Virus record (IMG/VR): IMGVR_UViG_3300028800_000209
Location: 1-36,894 of that record
Direction: 5' to 3' (one strand)
DNA: 36,894 nt
Source of the DNA: a virus
Below the pieces are notes generated by a model. That model did not search any database. It was not told the origin of the DNA and saw nothing but the letters and a program-made list of their open reading frames with translations. This document shows positions 24,013 to 29,520 of this stretch, one piece after another. Position 1 is the stretch's first letter; each line of letters begins with the position of its first letter. The position numbers were made by a program, and so were the translations under genes.

Positions 24013-24927
24013 TTACGACGTTGGGAAGGCGCCCCAGATGGCGCGCCAGTTGTAGTAGTTGAAGCTGTAGCGCTGGTACCCCTTGACGAGCAGGTTGTCG
24101 GTCACGAAATCGACCTGCATGTCCGTCTCGAACGAAATGCGGTCCATGAACGCCAGACCAGAGATGTTGGTCAGAAGGAACCACGCGAACGACGAGGTCA
24201 GGAAGTCCATGACCATGTAGCCCTCTGGGATGCCGCCGGCCGTCGACAGGATCGCGTTCAAGTCGTTGTCGGCGGTTCCTGGCCGCAGTTCCGTCTTGGT
24301 CAGACGGATCGCGACCGGCTCGAGCTGCGGCGGCACGATCAGTTTCCGGCCACGCGCGAACGTCTTCAGGTTTGCCTGGTCGCGGAAGTTCGTGCGGATC
24401 GCGATCATCGCGTTCAGCAGTGTCGCTTCGTTCAGGTCGACCTGCGTGGTCGGCGTGTTCGCGATCGTGCCACCATCTATCGGGTGGGTCGTGGCGCACA
24501 TCGCGACACCGTCGCCACCGACGTTTGGATTGTACGTGGTCGCCGTGTTGAGCACGTTCGCCGCGTAGATTTCCATCGTCTGGTGGAATGACTCCATCAG
24601 ACCGAGGTTCGACGGGTGGAACTGGGTCTTGTACAGATTGTCATCGATGGACTTGCGGGTGATCGCGTAACCCAGGGCGATTTCGACATGCTCTTGGTTG
24701 TAGACGTAGCGTTCACCAGCGTTGTTGTCGAACTGCGTCTGGCCGCCTTCGGTCTTGAGCTGCGCGAGCCCGAGGTAACGCATCTCGGCCGTGCGCTCAA
24801 GAGCGAGCTTCGAGTTGAATCTCGTGAATACCTTGTCGTATTGCGACGGAATCTGCTCGTACTTTCCGGTGATCCCGCGCAGACCTGGCAGGAGCAGGTC
24901 TTTGATTTGGGAAAGATTGATGGCCAT
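24013..24927 (-). CDS. Major capsid protein (HK97-fold candidate)
   Basis: 304 residues, MAINLSQIKDLLLPGLRGIT. Residues 1-100 contain YEQIPSQYDKVFTRFNSKLA, RTAEMRYLGLAQLKTEGGQ and the E-loop-like YVYNQEHVEIALGYAITRKS. The C-terminal half has GRKLIVPPQLEPVAIRL, then GIPEGYMVMDFLTSSFAWFL and FETDMQVDFVTDNLLVKG, a layout of capsid proteins that end in an A-domain sheet and helix. It follows the decoration-like gene at 24946 and a strong promoter, and has AGGAG nine bases before the ATG. Position between scaffold-like and head genes strengthens the call. No N-terminal propeptide is apparent, so scaffold protein is separate (26647-27588). Confidence 0.8.
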   Translation of the reverse strand: MAINLSQIKDLLLPGLRGITGKYEQIPSQYDKVFTRFNSKLALERTAEMRYLGLAQLKTEGGQTQFDNNAGERYVYNQEHVEIALGYAITRKSIDDNLYKTQFHPSNLGLMESFHQTMEIYAANVLNTATTYNPNVGGDGVAMCATTHPIDGGTIANTPTTQVDLNEATLLNAMIAIRTNFRDQANLKTFARGRKLIVPPQLEPVAIRLTKTELRPGTADNDLNAILSTAGGIPEGYMVMDFLTSSFAWFLLTNISGLAFMDRISFETDMQVDFVTDNLLVKGYQRYSFNYYNWRAIWGAFPTS

Positions 24928-24945
24928 TTAAGTTTGCTCCTGCCC

Positions 24946-25566
24946 TTACGTGTTGATCGCCGTCGTGACCTTGGTCTCGACGTTGTTGAACGCCACGACC
25001 GCGTAGTCGTACGCGCCTGCCGCAGTTCCAGGGGCGCCCGGAGGGTCAGTGACCAAGCCGACGAGGCGCCATGGAAAGGCCGCCGTTACCGCTCCGGTGT
25101 GAAGCAGAAATGCTCCAGAGATGCCATTGGATGCGTTCCCCACTCCGATGTTGAAGTCGAAGTTCGCCCCGACATCAGCCTGGGCCACGCCGGTGGCATC
25201 GCCCTGCACGAGGAACTGCGCGGCCGGATCGTTGACCACGTACGCCTCGATCGTGGACTGGTTTCCGACCGTGACCGGCGAGCCGCCTGGCCAGAAGTTT
25301 GACCACACGGTGCGTCCGACCGCGGTCGACAGGTACTTGCAGCCAGCGAACACGCCGGCCATCGTGACCGTCGCGCCGCCAGCGGATCCGGCTGCCTGCT
25401 TGATGGTGCCGTCGCCAGTTCCAACACGAACAACCGGATCTCCGAAGTAGATCGCGGTGGCGTTGTAGTCGATGCCGCCGTTGCGGAAGCTCGTCAGTTC
25501 GTAGGTCGGCGAAGAGCCGGTTCCCTGGCGCTGAGCGAATCCGAAGGGAGCGTTGGAATTGGCCAT
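24946..25566 (-). CDS. Capsid decoration-like protein, first gene of the capsid cassette
   Basis: 206 residues, MANSNAPFGFAQRQGTGSSP. The start MANSNAPFGFxxxxG and the following YELTSFRNGGIDYNATAIYF and DPVVRVGTGDGTIKQ resemble small head proteins next to the capsid gene in several podoviruses. Many beta strands, no Cys-rich motif, one TVWSNFWPGG loop. It is transcribed from promoter A with a leader of about 92 bases whose Shine-Dalgarno is in a hairpin. It lies 18 bases upstream of the major capsid gene. I infer a decoration or head-stabilising protein. Confidence 0.75.
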   Translation of the reverse strand: MANSNAPFGFAQRQGTGSSPTYELTSFRNGGIDYNATAIYFGDPVVRVGTGDGTIKQAAGSAGGATVTMAGVFAGCKYLSTAVGRTVWSNFWPGGSPVTVGNQSTIEAYVVNDPAAQFLVQGDATGVAQADVGANFDFNIGVGNASNGISGAFLLHTGAVTAAFPWRLVGLVTDPPGAPGTAAGAYDYAVVAFNNVETKVTTAINT

Positions 25567-25644
25567 ACGAAGACACTCCTGCTGGAGGTCATCGCATGGC
25601 TGCCGGAGCTATCGAAGACCGAAAACTTTTTAATCAAGGGCCGC
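25564..25644 (-). promoter_or_regulatory. Structured 5' leader, copy A (SD hairpin plus ATG-CGA-TGA mini-ORF)
   Basis: Same conserved blocks as copy B (4896-4979), in the same order and spacing relative to the start codon. GACCTCC pairs with GGAG-T-GTC at 25572-25590 around loop AGCA, with one bulge. A two-codon mini-ORF, ATG-CGA-TGA, lies at 25589-25597. The GGAG is the only good Shine-Dalgarno for the gene at 25566, so folding should limit initiation. Confidence 0.7.
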
Positions 25645-25664
25645 GCCGAGCGGTCCATGGGCAA

Positions 25665-25693
25665 TTTATCCCACACAATTTCCGCGATGTCAA
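25665..25693 (-). promoter_or_regulatory. Sigma-70-like promoter A
   Basis: Perfect TTGACA -35 (25688-25693), 17-base spacer, GATAAA -10 (25665-25670). Start of RNA near 25658. It lies 11 bases downstream of the end of the terminator's T tract, so the capsid cassette is isolated from the upstream operon. Confidence 0.7.
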
Positions 25694-25703
25694 ATATCGG
25701 TCG

Positions 25704-25731
25704 AAAAAAAACCCGGCACTAGGCCGGGTTT
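25704..25731 (-). terminator. Intrinsic terminator before the capsid cassette
   Basis: On the transcript, AAACCCGGC pairs with GCCGGGTTT across loop CTAGT, followed by eight T. It lies 41 bases after the stop of the gene at 25773-26081. A textbook Rho-independent terminator. Confidence 0.85.
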
Positions 25732-25772
25732 GAGAAGCCGCGCAAGCCTGGGGGATTGCGCTGGCGGGGGAG

Positions 25773-26081
25773 CTACTTCGATGGTGCAGGAGCGTGCTTC
25801 ACTGGCTCGGTTTCGCCAGTCGCCACCGCCTTCTGATACGGCATCCATTCGGCATAATACCCGCCCTCAGGGGCGTCTTCCCCTTCCTGAACGAGCGGCA
25901 CATTTGCCATCGCAAAGCTTGCGCCATTGCCATCGAAGACCGCGAGATTCAGCTTCCCGTTCGGGAGCACATTCGCGATGACGGCCGCGCACACCGCATT
26001 CGGTTCGAAGGCCGGATGCGATGAGCTGTTAGACGGATGGAAATGCACCATCCTGGCGACGGTAGGAACAATGCTTGTCAT
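25773..26081 (-). CDS. Small unknown protein
   Basis: 102 residues from ATG 26081 (MTSIVPTVARMVHFHPSNSS), preceded by GAGG at good spacing. A GTG at 26087 adds two residues and overlaps the upstream stop, but has no room for a ribosome site. Sequence includes AVCAAVIANVLPNGKLNLAV, VFDGNGASFAMANVP and QEGEDAPEGGYYAEWMPYQK. The pattern (VHFxP, PxAAIVTxVxxxGxVxLxVFxxxG, W) resembles small phage proteins seen beside head genes, whose function is not established. It is the last gene before the intrinsic terminator. Confidence 0.65.
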   Translation of the reverse strand: MTSIVPTVARMVHFHPSNSSSHPAFEPNAVCAAVIANVLPNGKLNLAVFDGNGASFAMANVPLVQEGEDAPEGGYYAEWMPYQKAVATGETEPVKHAPAPSK

Positions 26082-26083
26082 GA

Positions 26084-26650
26084 TCACTCCCTCGGGATTG
26101 GAATAGATTCGAAGTTCTTCTTCACGCTCGCCATCGACTGGTCTTTGTTGCGACGCTCGAACTGGCCGTCAGGCGCTGCGCCGAGCTGCGCCTCTTTCGC
26201 CCGAACCTGATCGCGAGCGCGGCGATTGTCCATCGTTTTCACCTCGTCGGTGATTTCCTTCGGGCGCTCCATGAGGATCTGGCCATCACGAGTGATTGTC
26301 TCACCCTGATCGCTTTCCGGCATCATCTCCGGATGCCGCGATCTTGGAACCGCCTCCCATCCTCGATGCGCAAGCGACACCTGATACGATGGATTCTGCT
26401 TGCCAAGAATCTCGAATGCCTTCCACTCGTACGACCAGCCATCCGGAATGCTGCGCGGGTCGATGTAGAACTTGTCGGTGCTCTCCTCCATGCCACCAAG
26501 GTGATCGCGGAGTTCCGCGGCGCGGTGAGCGGCACGCGCTCTTGGGTCATCAGCAGCCGCTGCCTGGCCTTTGGAGACCGGTCCCGCAGCACCAGGAAGC
26601 GGCGCGTGCGGGACGTTGGTACGATTCGGAGTCTGTGCTTCAGTGGTCAT
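26084..26650 (-). CDS. Conserved-looking phage protein of unknown function
   Basis: 188 residues, MTTEAQTPNRTNVPHAPLPG. The first 60 residues are low complexity. Then comes DKFYIDPRSIPDGWSYEWK, a landmark of a family I have seen near capsid genes in many podoviruses, followed by NPSYQVSLAHRGWEAVPRSR, HPEMMPESDQGETITRDGQI and LMERPKEITDE. The C-terminus is a charged helix. It overlaps the scaffold-like gene upstream by ATGA. The function of the family is not known to me. A role in head assembly is suggested only by location. Confidence 0.65.
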   Translation of the reverse strand: MTTEAQTPNRTNVPHAPLPGAAGPVSKGQAAAADDPRARAAHRAAELRDHLGGMEESTDKFYIDPRSIPDGWSYEWKAFEILGKQNPSYQVSLAHRGWEAVPRSRHPEMMPESDQGETITRDGQILMERPKEITDEVKTMDNRRARDQVRAKEAQLGAAPDGQFERRNKDQSMASVKKNFESIPIPRE

Positions 26651-27588
26651 GACAATTTGCCCTCTTTCTTGAGCGCGACTTTGTTTTTCGCGTATTCCTC
26701 GACAGTCATGCCCATATTCTGGGCCATTTCGACTTCGGCTGGACTCAGCTTCACAACGTTGGTGCGGGACGCGCCGCCGCTGCGAGTGACCGGAGCCGCT
26801 GCTGGCGCCGCGCCACGCCCACCATTGGCAAGCTGCGCCGCATCCGCAGACGGATCAGGGTCGTCCGCGTGAGGCGCCACCAGCGTCGGAGCTGGACTCA
26901 GGTCAAGTGTTTTCTCGATCGACGCGAAGTAGGTGTCAGTGTCCGGTGTATGGCCGCGGGCGAGCGCGAGTTGATGCGCCGCGAGCATCTGCTGCTCTTT
27001 GTGTTGATCGAGCACGAATTCAGGGTGCGCGCGCACCCACGCGATGCTCCGGGGATATTCTTTCCCCATCGTGCTGACGTACTTCTCGACCGGATCAACC
27101 GGGGCGCGAGCGACTGGCGGCGGAGCGCGCTCGAGAGCGCTTTTCCCGGCCTCGAGTTGGGAAAGCTTCGACGAATTGTCCACCATCTGCCGCTGCACCT
27201 TCGCTGCGGCCTTGAAATCCTGCGCCGCTAGCGCTTCGGCGTACTGATCTTCCAGAACGTCGTTCGCCTGGCTGACTTGGGCGATTGCGCCCTTGATTTG
27301 CTCCAGTTGGGTCTTCTGGACGGTCCCACGGGCCTCTGCTTCGCCAGCAGCGGCATCTCGGGCGCGTGCTTCGGCCGCCGCGCGCGCCTCACGCTCGTCT
27401 TTGAGCTGTTTTTGAAGCTTTTCGATGCCTGCTTCGGTCGTAACTGGATCTTTGGCGGCCGTTTTCGCCGCTACATCCGGATCGACGACGACTGTCGACT
27501 CATGATCCGCGCCATTCGCGACCTTTTTCCCTGCTGCCGCGTCGAGCGCATCAACATCCAGGGTAATTTCGCCGTTTTCATCTGCCAT
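26647..27588 (-). CDS. Scaffold-like coiled-coil protein
   Basis: 313 residues, MADENGEITLDVDALDAAAG. Acidic N-terminus, then a long Ala/Glu/Arg coiled coil (about residues 50-155; AGIEKLQKQLKDEREARAAA is part). A Pro-rich hinge (APPPVARAPVDPVEKYVS), HPEFVLDQHKEQQMLAAHQL and TPDTDTYFASIEKTLDLSPA come next, and the C-terminus is basic (MGMTVEEYAKNKVALKKEGK). An acidic, helical protein ending in a basic helix just upstream of the capsid gene fits a scaffolding protein. The sequence alone cannot prove it. Confidence 0.7.
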   Translation of the reverse strand: MADENGEITLDVDALDAAAGKKVANGADHESTVVVDPDVAAKTAAKDPVTTEAGIEKLQKQLKDEREARAAAEARARDAAAGEAEARGTVQKTQLEQIKGAIAQVSQANDVLEDQYAEALAAQDFKAAAKVQRQMVDNSSKLSQLEAGKSALERAPPPVARAPVDPVEKYVSTMGKEYPRSIAWVRAHPEFVLDQHKEQQMLAAHQLALARGHTPDTDTYFASIEKTLDLSPAPTLVAPHADDPDPSADAAQLANGGRGAAPAAAPVTRSGGASRTNVVKLSPAEVEMAQNMGMTVEEYAKNKVALKKEGKLS

Positions 27589-27591
27589 AGA

Positions 27592-28035
27592 TCACCAGAT
27601 TACCTGTGGATTGGAGACGCGGAGCCGAATATGCTTGTCGCGGACGAGTCGGCACGGCACAAAGTCCTCGATTCGCAGCCCACTCGCGTTCCCGTTGATG
27701 TCGAGCGCCCAAGTATCGCTGGGACGCACGACAACCCAGTCGTGAAGCTTGATATCGAGACTGAATTTCATGCCATCGTACGGATTTTCCTGCTGGAAGT
27801 TGCAGGCTGCGCCGATTTTCACGACCAAAGCGACCTTCCCCTGATAGACATCCTCCTTCAGGGTCTGCGCTGCGAGGGCGATTCCTCCCGGAGTGGTGTC
27901 TGGACGCCGATAAATCGCCAGAAGCACCTCGTTCTGGGCGATTTCGATCTCTGCAATGTCACCAAGCTTCGCGAGAAGCTCCCGTTTTTCGTCGCGCTCT
28001 GACATGTTTTTGCGTTTCAGAACTTCGATCGCCAT
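27592..28035 (-). CDS. GroES-like (co-chaperonin-fold) head-region protein
   Basis: 147 residues, MAIEVLKRKNMSERDEKREL. Residues about 36-140 follow the GroES order: a first strand, EVLLAIYRRPDTTPGGIALA (which aligns with the mobile-loop region of GroES, ending GGIxL), then YQGKVALVVKIG, the FSLDIKLHDWVVVRPSD strand pair and the C-terminal strand ending in HIRLRV. GroES itself is about 97 residues. The extra N-terminal 35 are charged. The glycine pair and GKVxxVxxxG are the diagnostic landmarks. Location between portal and scaffold suggests a capsid-folding aid, like phage T4 gp31 in role. Confidence 0.65.
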   Translation of the reverse strand: MAIEVLKRKNMSERDEKRELLAKLGDIAEIEIAQNEVLLAIYRRPDTTPGGIALAAQTLKEDVYQGKVALVVKIGAACNFQQENPYDGMKFSLDIKLHDWVVVRPSDTWALDINGNASGLRIEDFVPCRLVRDKHIRLRVSNPQVIW

Positions 28036-28038
28036 GCA

Positions 28039-28230
28039 TCATCCCTCGTTGAGTTTTCTATTCACTTCTTCGCAGAACGTTTCTGCCACTTGCATGAGGG
28101 CAGTGATGCGCCCGACGTAATTCTGGTAGTGGGCGTAGTCCTTGACCGCCATTCCGGCCGCCAATTCACCGGTCAGGCGTTCCACTTCGGAAGCGATGAG
28201 CTTCTTGAGCTCGTGCTCGAAACGCGTCAT
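28039..28230 (-). CDS. Small helical unknown protein
   Basis: 63 residues from ATG 28230 (MTRFEHELKKLIASEVERLT), wholly helical and charged, ending FCEEVNRKLNEG. Its ATG overlaps the stop of the 334-residue gene (ATGA), which fixes the start. A longer frame reaching 28626 gives an Arg-rich shadow N-terminus and is not used. Function unknown. It could be a small assembly factor or dimerising partner for the GroES-like protein, whose ATG lies four bases downstream. Confidence 0.65.
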   Translation of the reverse strand: MTRFEHELKKLIASEVERLTGELAAGMAVKDYAHYQNYVGRITALMQVAETFCEEVNRKLNEG

Positions 28231-29231
28231 GCGCGCGCGGCGCGCGCGGCCTTGTCGAGTCTCGCGCGACCACCACCGCTGCCAGTCTCGATTGGATACG
28301 TGCGACCGCCGGCAGCACGCGGCATCAGTGGCGCGGCTGGTGGGATCCCGGCAGCTCCTGGCGGAGGCATCATCGCGCCCTGCGGAGGCATACCCTGCGC
28401 CATTCCAATCGGGCCACCTGGCGGCGGGCCGCCCGGAGGACGCATGCCCATCGGTGGCATCGGCGGCTTTGCCGGCGGCTGGATGATGTTGATATTGACC
28501 GTGGTGCCCTTCTTCGTGCGACCACCGGCCTTGCGCGCGAGACGCCCACCGACGGGACGCGTGCCTTCGTTGATCGCCGGGCCGCCGCGGGCGCGACCGA
28601 CGCGGCCACCGCCGCACTTCGCACACTGACAGTCGCTCACGTGACCGCCGTCCTTCCGCATTGGCCTGGACATGCCGCCCTGCGGAATCGTCGAGCGCTG
28701 CCCGAGCGCCATCCGCTGTTGGGGAGAAAGGGCGCCGCCGGCCATTTTCCCGGTGCGACCGCCGGACTTCATCCCCCCGTCGTGCTTGATGCCGTCGCGC
28801 TTCTGGTTGGCTTCCTTCACGTTCGTGTTTGCCAGCGAATCTGGAGTCAGCGCGGCGCCTCCGGAGGCAAAGCGTTGTTTGTTGCCATCTGACCGTGGAT
28901 CTGGGTATGGAGCAAAGCCTTTCTTGACCACACGCTGATTTTCTGCTTGCAGTTCCTTGAGTTCGTCTGCATTCAGAGGCTTGTTATGCGACCAATCTTT
29001 GGTCGCTCTCGGCTTCCGATCCGCCCGCTGGGGCGCCGCGCCGCCGGCAACTCCGCCGCCGCTGGCGTACTGGCGCCGAGAAATCACTCGAGGACCGGTC
29101 TGCACGTCGGCGTTCATGGCGCCCTCTGGCATGTAGCCAGACGCATCCACGCGCTGGCGCGGATCCGCACGCACGAGTCGTTCGGCCTTGGACTTTGCCT
29201 TGGAACGGGCCGCTTCTGACATCTTGCTCAT
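28227..29231 (-). CDS. Gly-rich protein with repeated GG motifs
   Basis: 334 residues, MSKMSEAARSKAKSKAERLV. It contains many copies of a short GG motif, including RRQYASGGGVAGG, RFASGGAAL, MKSGGRTGKMAGGAL, RARGGPAINEGTRPVGGRLA, KAGGRTKKGTTVNINII and RAAGGRTYPIETGSGGGRA. Residues 201-206 are CQCAKC, a possible metal site. A Met/Pro/Gly-rich tract (PPMPPMGMRPPGGPP) follows. Good GAGG site. The protein has no recognisable fold. GG-rich proteins of this kind are common beside portal genes in phages of GC-rich hosts. Function unknown. Packaging or internal-virion role is possible. Confidence 0.7.
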   Translation of the reverse strand: MSKMSEAARSKAKSKAERLVRADPRQRVDASGYMPEGAMNADVQTGPRVISRRQYASGGGVAGGAAPQRADRKPRATKDWSHNKPLNADELKELQAENQRVVKKGFAPYPDPRSDGNKQRFASGGAALTPDSLANTNVKEANQKRDGIKHDGGMKSGGRTGKMAGGALSPQQRMALGQRSTIPQGGMSRPMRKDGGHVSDCQCAKCGGGRVGRARGGPAINEGTRPVGGRLARKAGGRTKKGTTVNINIIQPPAKPPMPPMGMRPPGGPPPGGPIGMAQGMPPQGAMMPPPGAAGIPPAAPLMPRAAGGRTYPIETGSGGGRARLDKAARAARA

Positions 29232-29238
29232 GGGTGCC

Positions 29239-29520
29239 TCACGGAGTCGATTGCGCCGAGTGTACGTCGGTCGACGGCAGGGTGCAATTTGGGATCAGGT
29301 ATGAGACGTCAGCCCCATCCTCGAAGCAGGCTTTCGCGAACGTGGCTTCCTTGCGCACGCTCAGCGTCATGGCGTACTGGCAGGCTAGGTCATACTGGTC
29401 GCTCTGAAAGTCTTTGACATGCTCCCAGCAATCTTCCTCGTATGGTCTGTACCCCCTCCATCTCTGCACTGAGAAATAGTCGCGATCAGTGCCAATGATA
29501 TGGGCCACCCGCACCCTCAT
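29239..29520 (-). CDS. Small unknown protein downstream of portal
   Basis: 93 residues from ATG 29520 (MRVRVAHIIGTDRDYFSVQR), with an ATGA overlap with the portal stop that fixes this start. It contains WRGYRPYEEDCWEHVKDFQS and DQYDLACQYAMTLSVRKEAT, and three Cys near conserved-looking aromatic residues. I do not recognise the family. Because it is coupled to the portal, a head-assembly role is possible. Confidence 0.6.
   Translation of the reverse strand: MRVRVAHIIGTDRDYFSVQRWRGYRPYEEDCWEHVKDFQSDQYDLACQYAMTLSVRKEATFAKACFEDGADVSYLIPNCTLPSTDVHSAQSTP

Noticed and set aside
23138-24055. 305-residue plus-strand frame
   Set aside because: Arg/Ser-rich shadow over two coupled minus-strand genes and a terminator-bounded cassette.
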